Part shown: piece by piece, positions 33,827-44,941 of the stretch
Numbering within the stretch: position 1 is the stretch's first letter
How the letters are laid out: each line of letters opens with the position of its first letter
Assembly (NCBI GenBank): GCA_036852015.1
Contig: JAANDG010000079.1
Location: 1-64,000, forward strand
Origin: Pelodera strongyloides
Lineage: Eukaryota > Nematoda > Chromadorea > Rhabditida > Rhabditidae
Length of the DNA: 64,000 bases
Direction of reading: 5' to 3'
The notes under the pieces: generated by a model
Databases searched by the model: none
What the model was told of the DNA's origin: nothing
What the model saw: only the letters and a program-made list of their open reading frames with translations
Made by a program: the position numbers and the translations under genes

Positions 33827-34748
33827 TCGGTAGAAGAATGAAGATCTGGAGTTTTTTTTTTGCTTTTTGATTTTTTTTCCTTGCAACTGAGCTAATCTTA
33901 GCCAATGCAGTAAGTAGTAAGTGTCTTATGCAATGGTGTTAGCCAAAGTAGTCTCTTATGCAGTAGCAATGGCGTTTACTCATAGTAAACGCCATTGCTA
34001 CTGCATAAGGGACCGCCGTTTTTGGTAAGCAGAACTGGTCCAGTCGGTTTCATTTTACTTAGTTATTAGTAAGTGTTACTATAGTAACTATAATATAGTA
34101 ACTACTACTTAAGTGTTACTTATTTACCTTTTACCTTTTACCTTTGTACATAATTCTACGTGATGTTTGAGTTTCTTTGTTCTTGTTCATTTTTGTTCAT
34201 GCATTCAAGCATTCACTTTTATATGTAGTGTATTTTGATCTTGTACAATAGATGGTCTCAAAAGTATATGGATCTGTTTTTTTGAGAGTGCAAAAGCTGT
34301 TTATGCTCGTCACTCGTCATACGGTAGCTAATTTTCGTGCAAACGTTATTTATGCTCGTCATACGGTAGCTAATTTTCGCGCAAACGCTATTTATGCTCG
34401 GCGTACGGTAGCTCCATGTTCGCTTGTTTACCCCTGTCACTTTCATTTAAATTGTATACGTATTAATACTGCATTATATCTGCTGTGCTATAACTTTCTT
34501 GTGTGTGCATATTATCTCTAGAGCTTTACTACAAACCTGCCAATTTGTGTCTCCTGTATACGTGTTTAAATAAATTGTGGTTATAAAAGTGCTGTACAAT
34601 TGATATGAAAAGCTGGTTGCAGTTACCAGATATGGATTACTTTGTGTGAGTTTATATGCTGTGTTTATGATGTGGACCGATAATTATTGATTGACGCGAC
34701 CAAGATATCTAGCCTTCAGTGTATACAAGTCTATATAAGTCTAGGTGG
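33827..34748. other. intergenic region between LRR1 and the C7orf25 homologue
   Basis: No gene recognised. Holds a near-perfect hairpin (33951-34013) and three imperfect 44-47-bp repeats (about 34298-34415, TTTATGCTCGTCATACGGTAG words). An upstream open segment MKSWLQLPDM… at 34605 ends at GTGTGAGT and could be a non-conserved first exon. The conserved start is at 34749. Confidence 0.5.
33951..34013. repeat. 30-bp-arm perfect-type hairpin
   Basis: Arms 33951-33980 and 33984-34013 are complementary with one mismatch around a 3-nt loop (CAT). A diverged direct copy of the arm (GTCTTATGCAATGGTGTTAG) lies just upstream at 33922. Confidence 0.85.
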
Positions 34749-37700
34749 ATGTCACCCGATGACGAATCTCTGGAGGAATTGTTATTGTCCAGAATTCAGA
34801 CCGCACAATTGCTGGATGAGAAATTACAGAGTATGTATGTTGAATTGATTCTTTTACAATTAGTATGGGGTGGGTGATATTAGGAATTGAGAGTAAATGA
34901 GGTCCTCTAGGTTGGTTTATTAACAATGAATCTTTGATAAAGTACGATAGGCCTTATTCGCAAGAGATTCTGTCCATATATGGCATCCTACCGTACATTA
35001 TTAACTACGGGCGTATTTCTATGCAGATAATAGCTTATGCTGAGTATCTAGTCGATTTTCGAAGGCCGTTTTTTATTGCTCCTCATGATTCAGGGCTTTG
35101 TTTCCAGATCCGAAATACGCTAAAGTTGGTGGAGTGAGCAAGTTACGGAATCGGATCTCGAGCGAATTGAAGTTTCTGAACTCGGTAAGCGTTTGCCTAA
35201 GCATAGTTTGGTCTCGGCATATGGACGTAGCACATCGTACCGCATCATTATTTCAGATTGCAGCTGGTAATCCACCGTTGGAGAAGAAATACATTGAAAC
35301 TTCCAATGTGACGCACTTTGAGAATATCGCTTCGGGAATGGAGAGGTCAGATTTATGTAATTCTGCAAGGTGCATCTTCGATTTTACCGTATGAGGCTAC
35401 GTGTGTGGTCTCCCCAATGTGCATCTTCGATTTGATCTACGTGTGTGGTCTCCCCAATGTGCATCTTCGATTTGATCGTATGAGGCTACGTGTGTGGTCT
35501 CCCCAATATGCATCTCCGATTTGATCTACGTGTGTGGTCTCCCCAATGTGCATCTTCGATTTGATCGTATGAGGCTACGTGTGTGGTCTCCCCAATGTGC
35601 ATCTTCGATTTGATCGTATGAGGTTACGTGTGTGGTCTCCCCAATGTGCATCTTCGATTTGATCGTATGAGGCTACGTGTGTGGTCTCCCCAATGTGCAT
35701 CTTCGTTTTGATCGTATGAGGCTACGTGTGTGGTCTCCTCAATGAGCATCTTCGATTTGACCGTATGAGGTGTGTGGTCTCCCCAATGTGCATCTTCGCT
35801 TTGACCGTATGAGGTGTGTGGTCTCCCCAATGTGCATCTTCGATTTGATCGTATGTGGTCTCCCCAATATGCATCTCCGATTTGATCTACGTGTGTGGTC
35901 TCCCCAATGTGCATCTTCGATTTGATCATATGAGGCTACGTTCCCCAATGTGTATCTTCGATTTGATCGTATGAGGCTACGTGTGTGGTCTCCCCAATAT
36001 GCATCTCCGATTTGATCTACGTGTGTGGTCTCCCCAATGTGCATCTTCGATTTGATCGTATGAGGCTACGTTCCCCAATGTGTATCTTCGATTTGATCGT
36101 ATGAGGCTACGTGTGTGGTCTCCCCAATATGCATCTCCGATTTGATCTACGTGTGTGGTCTCCTGTCTCCTCAATGAGCATCTTCGATTTGACCGTATGA
36201 GGTGTGTGGTCTCCTCAATGTGCATCTTCGATTTGACCGTATGAGGCTACGTGTGTGGTCTCCCCAATGTGCATCTTCGATTTGACCATGTGAGGCTACG
36301 TGTGTGGTCTCTCCAATGTGCATCTTCGATTTGATTGTATGAGGCTATGTGTGTGGTCTCCCCAATGTGCATCTTCGATTTGAGCGTATGAGGCTACGTG
36401 TGTGGTCTCTCCAATGTGCATCTTCGATTTGACAGTGTGATGCTACGTGTGTGGTCTCCCCAATGTGCATCTTCGATTTCATCGTATCCGTATGAGACTA
36501 CGTGTGTGGTCTCCCCAATGTGCATCTTCGATTTGACTGTGTGATGCTACGTGTGTGGTCTCCCCAATGTGCATCTTCGATTTGACAGTATGATGCTACG
36601 TGTGTGGTCTCCCCAATGTGCATCTTCGATTTCATCGTATCCGTATGAGGCTACGTGTGTGGTCTCCCCAATGTGCATCTTCGATTTGATCGTATCCGTA
36701 TGAGACTACGTGTGTGGTCTCCCCAATGTGCATCTTCGATTTGATCGTATCCGTATGAGACTACGTGTGTGGTCTCGCCAATGTGCATCTTCGACTTGAT
36801 CGTATGTGCTACGTGTGTGGTCTCCACAAATGGAGCCAGTGGACGCGTACACGAAGAAGAGGGAGCGTCCCTCGTATGGGGATTTTGTCTCTGCGTGCAA
36901 CTGAGTCCTATTGGGTCACATAAGGGCCGACCGGCCGACACATTAGAACTTATAATAAATGAAACCCTCTTTTAGATACGATGGTGTGACTGCGGTATTC
37001 AACACATTCTCACTATTGGATAAGAATGACCAAAAGTTGGTTTTGCTTCTGATGAAGGTCTTATTTATTGAAAAGGTGCGCATCCGAGGATGAAAATTAA
37101 AAGCGAACATATAAACCCAAACAGATTACCGATATGATTAGCAATGAGATTTGACATTCTGCATTTGGAATATTGTTGCAAAAGGAATAAAACCAGCATT
37201 TTTTGTTTGAGCAAACCTTGAATCAATGCCTCATAATAAGTGCTAACAAACAGTCGTCGAATATGGTATGATCTCATTTGTGGTTTATGGAACTATATAT
37301 CATTACAGAACGCTGAAGCACACAGTGGATCTCGTGTGCAATGAAGGGAGACGCTGGGTTAAGGTAAGATCCACATTTCAACAACTTGTTTTGGTCGTGC
37401 AGGGGGGAAAGCACCGTACCAGTTCTGTTCAATGGAAAGGCACCGCACCAGTCCTGTACAGTGGAAAGCACCGTACCAGTCCTGTACAGTGGAAAGCACC
37501 GTACCAGTCCTGTACAGTGGAGAGCACCGTACCAGTCCTGTACAATGTCTTGTGCAGTGCCGTACATTTACAACACAGTACAGTATCGTATTTGTGTAAT
37601 GTCTGTTTGTTTCCACCATGAATACATCATATTGTAGGTGACCTCCAGAAGTGCACGTGGCATAGCTATGGACTGGCTAACTGGGAATACGAGAAATATA

Positions 37701-38775
37701 TTTGAGCAGGCTGAGAGTTATATGGAGGTAGGGGTTTGTCTATATTTTCAATCTTATACATTTGTGGATACTCCTGTAAGTCTATGTCTGTCCCTATTGG
37801 TTTGTCTTGCCTCTCTCTCTCTCTCTCTCTCTCTCGCCATCCAGAAATCTGGCTTATCTACGCACATAATCGTTCGTGTATCATTTCAGATGGCCGCGCT
37901 CTTTCCCCGAAACTTCTGTCCTCCAGAAGTTGTCTTTGAGTTTATTTGCGGCGTACCGGATAGAATGGCTGCCAGATTACGTTCCATGGGGCTGACGGTG
38001 ATAGGAGAAGAGGTTAGTTTCGAAGTGCATAGATGACTTTGATGCGATTAGCGATTACGCTTGATGTAATATCAGTTACCGTATCAAGATCAAGTCCGCG
38101 TCTCCAAGTGGAAACGTAGAGGAAAATTCTCCCTCCCAGCGTTTGTGCATAGCGTACGACCACTGGAGCACGGTAGTTTTTATGTCTGCCACTCATAGAC
38201 ATAGACTGGATATTAGATTTGACCTGCTCATGTCTTAATGTATTGATTCATTGAAACGTCTCTTTTTTTAAAAGAAACACTTCATGTTTAGATTCCACTC
38301 GAATCCATAGTGAAAGTGCCCCCGGAATATCTCGAAGAGCTGGAAGATGGGTTAGAAGATGATGCCGAGGAAGGGCAGAATCCAGGTTTGTAATTATTGT
38401 TATTTTCAAGAAAGCATACTAATCGAACCGACAATACAGGTTGAGGATGGCTCTACGATCTAGAATAGTGCTCTCCGTTATGAGTTATGTCAACCAAATC
38501 CTCGGAAATGCCGTAATAATTGTTGTGATGAGTGATGAGTATTCAACCTCCCAGTTATGCACCACGTGAGAAGCTGGGCCTCTTTAAAGCGAAATGCTAG
38601 CCCCTTTGGAAAATTTGCATATGATAAGCAAATCCTATGTATCCTATGCTAATTTTGTACGGTTGCCGTGGACGATCGTACAAAATTAGCATAGGATACA
38701 TAGGATTTGCGATTTGCTCATATGCAAATTTTCCAAAGGGGCTAGCATTTCGCTTTAATGTGCTCAAGCTCAACC

Positions 38776-38813
<38 letters not shown>

Positions 38814-39263
38814 TCTCTCTTTTCCATTTCATTTACTTTTTTTCCTAATAAAGAGTTTAATATATAAACTGAAAAACTTCAGATGATGCCGAGTTACCGC
38901 CTGTAAACTTGGATGTATCTGCTGTGTTTGTACTTGTAACCAACCTGACGCATCCTGGAGGTACTGAACACAGGTAGGACTTATTTCTTAAGTATAGCTT
39001 GACTTCGTAAAGTAGTTTGTTCAAGCACATAATTTGTATTTTGTATGTAAACGCTGATAGTTTAACTGTATGGATGTTGACGAGTCTGGTCCTTTTGTTT
39101 CAGATTCGAAAGCAATTTGTTAAGACAACAGGCTATTATGGAGAGGAAAACTGCCGCTCGGGAGCAGCTACTGAGGCAAATAACTGGTATGCTAATATTG
39201 AGTATTTGTTACTTATTGGGGTTGCGGACGTTTACGCTGCCAGAGACTAGGCCTAGACTGAGA

Positions 39264-39309
<46 letters not shown>

Positions 39310-40475
39310 TGGAGTGTATTATCATCTCCAATGATTCGTGTAATATATTGAAATATATTGATAGTCGAAGGACATATTCCTAAATTACTGTCTAATTACT
39401 TTATCTTGTGTGTTTCCAGGTCGGAAGTGGATTATTTGTCGAACCGCCCATGAGAGTGTATGTAATATCGTGTCAACAGTTGCGGGACCGACAGAACGGG
39501 TGAGTGCTGCGTTTGGGCTTACTTACCGATCTTAGGTTACCGTATCCTCTCAATTATTAAATGTATTGTCATTTATGACCTTATCTCTTCACTACCTGAC
39601 TCTGAGTTTTTTTTTATATTTCTGAGTGTGTGTTGCTCTTGTGCTCCCAAAGCAAGATCTCAACGCTCACAGTGAAATACCATCATCTTCCTCCCAACTC
39701 GTTGAGCTTTCTGCATATGAATATTGTATTGAGTTTAAGGTATACACAGATTGGTCACAATTTTACGTTTTTTTTCTGCAGCAACGCGTCGATGAGCTGT
39801 GGAAACAAGTAGAAATAGTGGAGGATTGTATGAGCGAACGGACAGCTCAATTGAATGAGAGTGATCGAATAAATGGAAGGAGTATGGTGGGTGACATTCT
39901 TGCCTGTTTATTTTCTTTTACTCAATTCAGTTCCAACTTCTACAGTATGACCATTTGTCATGAAATGCCGTAGATGACGATCTAATCCTGCTGAAGTCTG
40001 AGACCATATTCACCCCTCAGTGCCCTATGGGGAATTCCCCGTCTTTTTCTCTGCGTGTCTAACATTAGAATGCTATTTTCTGTCCCCAGGGACTATCCCC
40101 CGAGGGAGTGGGAGTGGTGAATATGGCCTCTGAAATGGAAACTTTAGATGATATTTGGATCTGGAGACTATCATCGTGCTGTTACGGCGACGGCCAATAA
40201 ACACTTTGTTTCCTCGGCGTACCATCAGGTGAGTCTTCTTTGATCTCTCTCTCTCTCTCCCTCTCTCTCCTTAACTTTCTTTCTCTTTCAAACGTTTCTC
40301 TCCCATGCTAATTATTATGCACACTGATGCTAAACCTGAGCACGTGAATTAGAGGGTTCTGTTGGTTGTTATCGACTGGTGAATAATCTCTCTACTTTAG
40401 GGTGTGTGTTTCGACGTTATCCTCCACGAGTCAAGGGCTTTGAGTGAACAGAAAGAACGTCCTTTAGATGGATAA
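34749..40475 (+). CDS. C7orf25: C7orf25 / UPF0415 (DUF1308) homologue, 14 exons
   Basis: Conserved eukaryotic protein of unknown function. Exons are 34749-34830, 35108-35184, 35257-35345, 36976-37075, 37319-37363, 37638-37727, 37890-38012, 38292-38385, 38883-38973, 39104-39186, 39420-39499, 39782-39886, 40148-40228 and 40401-40475, all in phase: 404 residues (human 421). Landmarks are LRNRISSELKFLNS (human LCSKLKAELKFLQK), KYIETSNVTHFENI, CNEGRRWVK, IFEQAESYME, MAARLRSMGLTVIGEE, NLDVSAVFVLVTNLTH, STVAGPTER, SERTAQLNESDRINGRSM, IFGSGDYHRAVTATANKHFV and a C-terminal GVCFDVILHESRALSEQKE (human GVKFSVFIHQPRALTESKE). The start is the ATG of MSPDDESLEELLL, matching the family N-terminus. AATAAA at 40791. 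Introns hold two minisatellites and one MITE. Confidence 0.93.
35368..36832 (+). repeat. 49-bp minisatellite, about 30 units
   Basis: Unit GTGTGTGGTCTCCCCAATGT, GCATCTTCGATTTGATCGTA, TGAGGCTAC (49 bp), with shortened variants of about 37 and 43 bp and a longer form with an extra TCCGTA. It fills the third intron of the C7orf25 homologue, starting about 20 bases after the donor. Variant units are themselves repeated as blocks (for example 35880-35990 and 36010-36110), a sign of stepwise duplication. Open frames across it on the minus strand are a by-product of the repeat. Confidence 0.95.
37405..37548 (+). repeat. 28-bp minisatellite in C7orf25 intron
   Basis: Five copies of AAAGCACCGTACCAGTCCTG, TACAGTGG with few changes, between exons 37319-37363 and 37638-37727. 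Confidence 0.9.
37810..37836 (+). repeat. (TC)n microsatellite
   Basis: About 13 TC units in the C7orf25 intron before exon 37890. Confidence 0.85.
38584..38758. mobile_element. TTAA-bounded MITE with TIR AAAGCGAAATGCTAGCCCCT
   Basis: TTAA ends. The arms are nearly fully complementary (AAAGCGAAATGCTAGCCCCT … AGGGGCTAGCATTTCGCTTT, then TTTGGAAAATTTGCATATG and its inverse). It shares the outer AAAGCGAAAT with the main family but has a different inner sequence. In a C7orf25 intron. Confidence 0.92.
38779..38811 (+). repeat. (GT)n microsatellite
   Basis: About 16 GT units immediately after the MITE at 38584-38758. Confidence 0.9.
39267..39306 (+). repeat. (GA)n microsatellite
   Basis: About 20 GA units in a C7orf25 intron before exon 39420. 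Confidence 0.9.
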
Positions 40476-40953
40476 GTATTTTCTTTTGGTACGGTATGTA
40501 CAACTGCCTTTTTGAAAACCAAAGAGTCGTGATACTCCTTGCCCCTCATTTTTTGTGATAACAATCTTTGGTGAATAGGGTGTATTTTTTGAGTTACATT
40601 GTCAATTATCCTAAGATTCCTTAGCCATAGGCCTTAAGGACCTTGATATGACGCTTTTTTTTGAAGCACTGCTTTTTTTAGCTAGTTTTCTACTGCATTA
40701 CGGTATCCTGTGTTATGTGTGCTTACCTATCGGGTATTTTCGTATGTACGGTAGTTGTATGTGTAATTTCACTCGTGTGATGTTTATTCTAATAAATGTA
40801 CAATATTGATTTCATGTGTGTATCTGTTTAATTACACAAAGGCCTCTACAGTCCACATGGTGCTATTGACAATTATGTTTGAATTTTGTTCATTTTTTTC
40901 ATATGTGCTTGCAACTTTGAACCGTTTATATTTCTTCAGATACGTTCAGAAAT

Positions 40954-43471
40954 ATGTCCGCCCCACGATACTTGCTCCGAAAAATTGACTGCAACCAGGA
41001 GGCCGTGCGTAGTGTTCGATATAATGGTATGGTATATGCTATTTTTATTTTTATTATTAATATTCGACTTGTTTGATGTGGCATATTTCTCTAGGATACG
41101 TTACATTTGTTGTAATGCAGGTGCATTCTCTATGGCTCTACGGTCTCATATTCATGATTACTTTTCAGTGGATGGAAACTATTGTCTAACATGTGGAAGC
41201 GACAAATCAATCAAGTTATGGAACCCCGTCTCGGGAGTGCTGATCAAGACGTATTCGGGAATTGGTAATGAGGTGAGCTAGTAAACGGATATTGTGCTCA
41301 TTTTCTCTGGTTTTTGAAGGCGCCGGTTTGCTCAATAGCAGTGATGCGTGAACTCGAAATTACTGTGAAGGGTTGTTCCCTCGGAGGCGGAGCCAGCAGG
41401 AAGCCGGAGGCCCGGGAGCTTCTACCCTACGACGCTTGATTCGTTGTTCCCCTGTGGCTCTGTAGATAGTTTTAGCATGTTTCCCCCCACTTTACCATTG
41501 CGCACCCGTTTAGTTTACAGTTTTCGTCCGATGAACAGTTACTGGTTTCCACGAATTCCACGCAATGTTTTATACGAATGTGAATTATTTTTAGGTTTTA
41601 GATGTGGCCAGCTCCTCGGACAACTCACAGTTCGCGGCCGGTGGACTAGACAAATGTGTATCGGTTTTCGACGTAGAATCGGGAAAAACATTAAGGAAGT
41701 ACCGTACTCATGGAGGTATGGGAAAACTAGGAATTCAGTATATGACTTTCTTACGGTAGATTAGTCCTTTCAAAGTATGCCAATTATTAGTTGGTGATCT
41801 TACATCTGTTAGCTGCATTCGCTAGCATAGTGGATCTGGAATTTATGGTTGTCGTGTTTAAGCACTGGTCTCTGCGGTGTCTTGCCATCAGTATTATTAT
41901 CAAATCAGATGTTTAGCCAAGGTCAATTGCCTCTGCTATAACGAGGAATCGAATGTTCTGTTCTCCGGCTCGATGGACTGCACCGTGCAGGCATTTGATG
42001 TACGAACGAGGAGTGAGAAAGCAATTCAGGTGTGGTGCTACTATCCTTCTGAATTATATAGGAAGGAGGAAGCAAGAAGGATTCATCGCAATGACTCTCA
42101 TCATAGTGCTAGTGCTAATCAGAGCACCTACAATGGGCTCGGTTATGGGGCTTTATGGGTATCATCCAAAGACAGTAGAGGGTATCACCAGTGTTAACTG
42201 TTAACATATCATATTAGAGAGCATACAATGGGCTCTGTTGTGGGGCTTTATGTGTATCATCCATAGACAGTTAGCCTAGGCAGTAGACGGTATATTGTAT
42301 GTTCAGGTGATGAACGAGGCTAGTGATGCAATTTTGTCCATTGATGTTAATGGTCACGAGGTGGCTGTTGGATCTGCCGACGCACACTTTCGAACGTATA
42401 ATTTGAAGGATGGAGTGGTCAGTTCTATACAGTACTCTGTCTTTTACTAATATACCGTATTCTGGTCAGTTTTGTACCGTACTAGGTTCCGAAATGGTTG
42501 AACTGGCGTGTGAGTTGATTCCACGTTTCTCTCGTTACCCTTTTCAATTTAATGTTTTCAGATGAATGAGGACTTTATGGGCGAAGCGGTCACGTCGGCC
42601 TCATTCACTCCGGATGCAATGTGCGTACTCGTGAGCACAATGGACAGCAACCTACGACTAATCGATAAGGCTTCCGGGAAGATGCTTGCATCGTAGGTTT
42701 ACTGACGGGGTTTACTTTTTAACGGATTGCATCATGTAAAGTTTATTATAATGGCGTGCAGTCATCAAGGGTTGTTGATTTTGCATGCACGCTGATTTCG
42801 ATTGTCATTACGGAAAAAATTGGAACAGGGCGGGAAATATTATTGTGCTGCCATGCGCATGATGTTCCGTGTCGCACATTGCACCTTTGTACATGCCTAC
42901 TCCAATTACAGTATGATCAACATTCTAGGTACACGGGCCATGTGAATAGGGACTACGTGGTGCGAAGTTGCGTGCTCGCTTCGATCAATGAAGTTGTTAC
43001 TGGAAGTGAGGATGGCAATTTATATGTGTACAAGTAAGTTGTTGTGAAATCCCATCCTTTCAGTAATATATGCGGCGTATGAGGTTGCCCGCTGCCCTAT
43101 TATAGGCACCAGTGACATCCATTATGTAGTACACCTACACCTCTAATGTTACTAATGTGTGGTTTATAAGGACGTTGGGAACCACTAATAATCAGAAATA
43201 CTGTATTGGTTGAAGTCGAATGTTCCTGTTTATTTCAGTCTAATCGACTCGTCAATAATCGCTCGTCTGCCCCACAAACACTCTGTTGTGCACTCAGTGA
43301 CTGCACACCCCAAAGAACAACAAATGGTAAAATAGTTCATTCATTTCTCACCAATAGACTGCTATTTACATGAAGGGCACAATATTGAGCAATAAGTTTC
43401 ATTTACAGATATCCGCATGTGGAAGCCTTATATACGTGTGGACTAATCAAAAAGAGATCGAGGAAGAATAA
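40954..43471 (+). CDS. WDR83: WDR83 / MORG1 WD40 protein, 9 exons
   Basis: Seven-bladed WD40 scaffold; in animals it organises ERK-pathway components and occurs in spliceosomal C complexes. Exons are 40954-41026, 41169-41272, 41595-41715, 41917-42029, 42307-42417, 42562-42692, 42929-43033, 43239-43326 and 43409-43471, all in phase: 302 residues (human 315). Diagnostic stretches are VDGNYCLTCGSDKSIKLWNP (human VDGNYCLTCGSDKTLKLWNP), GVLIKTYSGIGNEVLDVASS, KVNCLCYNEESNVLFSGSMD, GHEVAVGSADAHFRTYNL, CVLVSTMDSNLRLIDKASGK and a final QMISACGSLIYVW. The start follows the family pattern (RKIDCNQEAVRSVRYN). AATAAA at 43512 lies 41 bases after the stop. The 3' end faces that of the Apollo gene, with 176 bases between stop codons. 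Confidence 0.95.
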
Positions 43472-43511
43472 TCAGGAGAATATGATAAATTATAAATATG
43501 ATAAGTGGGCC

Positions 43512-43517
43512 AATAAA
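43512..43517 (+). promoter_or_regulatory. poly(A) signal AATAAA of WDR83
   Basis: Canonical hexamer 41 bases after the WDR83 stop codon, before the convergent Apollo-like gene. Confidence 0.6.
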
Positions 43518-43647
43518 CAGATCTCACAAACAGGTTATATTATGCGTGACATATTGACGAGAAAGCATCGGCGAAGAACATAAGCAACACACAAATATCA
43601 AGTGACGTATCAGCCTATCAATATCATAATCAACGAATCAATAATAA

Positions 43648-44888
43648 TTAAGTTTCATCCCAGTCGGGCTCAACAGCCCATTCTACTTCCCTAACACTGA
43701 CAGGATGCTGAACTCCATATACACGACTCGCATGTTGGTTGAGGTCATAATTACTGGTACCAGCGGTTAGTAGAGGTTTGTAGTCTGAAGGCCTATTTAT
43801 AGCTGCTAGTAGTTCCGTTTCCTCATCATCACCAGTCGAACACCTATAAATTACTACGTACATTCTTTTTATACACTAACTAAAGGGATTATAGTCCAAA
43901 AAAAATGATAGGCAGCTAACATTGCTCGTGAACTTTTATCGAGTACAGTATCAATTAGTAAATTGCATAATAATGTAGCCGTAGACCTACACGGCTGGGG
44001 CAGCAATTTTCGCTTGAACCGCATTCAAGTAAACAGTCGTTTCCTCATCGGCACGAGGCGAACTCCTAAAGGTTATCATTTAATTCCATGTTACTACATA
44101 CAGTATACTTTTCTTTTTCTAATTTTCTATACACGTGTAATCGACTACAGTCCAAAAATTATAGAACATTGCTCGTGAATTTTATCGGGTAAAGTACCAA
44201 TTAGTAGTTGATAATATAGACCTACATGACTGGGGTGGCAATTTTCGCTTGAACCGCATCCAGGAAAGCAGTCCAGGAGAGTTCGTTGTCGATTTTCGTA
44301 CAATTGTGAACTTCTCTGAAATGAATCCAGTTTATGGTAATGGGAGGAACAGGCAATTAGAAACTGTGATGCACCGATGATAATGATAATTGCGTGCTTA
44401 CTCGGGATTCAGAAAGGAAACGAAGTTTATTAATTCCTGCGGCGAGCTGTGATCGCTGTAGTTGATACGCCGCACGTCTGACTCGTCAATCGATCTAAAT
44501 TAGGAAGCGGTTACGCTTCAATTGGGCCTTGCCATTTCCCAGAAGCGAGAAGCTTTAGACCCTACTATGATATTTGTTTCCGAGCTCGGCCCGCGGAAAA
44601 ACCAGCTAGTTTCTTACTAGTTTCCTATTAGGGTTTTAGTCGGACAAAGCTCGGAATACGAAAGTTTGTCGGAAAAGGCTGGGGAAATCCACAGGAAAAG
44701 CTCGGAAACGGACAAACAGACTGCTCCCGAGCTCGGCCCGCCTATTTTCCCAGCTCGGCCCGAGAACCTCAAAATTTCCCAGCTCGGCCCGAAAACCTTC
44801 TCGGAGAATACTCGGGAAATAGGCGGAAAAAGCTCGGAAATGCAAAGTTTCTCGGAAAAAGCTCGGGATTCATTAATGGAGTACGTTA

Positions 44889-44941
<53 letters not shown>

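Noticed and set aside
35368..36832. CRISPR-like array
   Set aside because: Units are contiguous without unique spacers and the DNA is eukaryotic.
35624..36941. Open minus-strand frames with repeated HIGETTHV / RRCTLGRPHT peptides
   Set aside because: By-product of the 49-bp minisatellite; unit length variants change frame and the array lies inside an intron of a clear gene.
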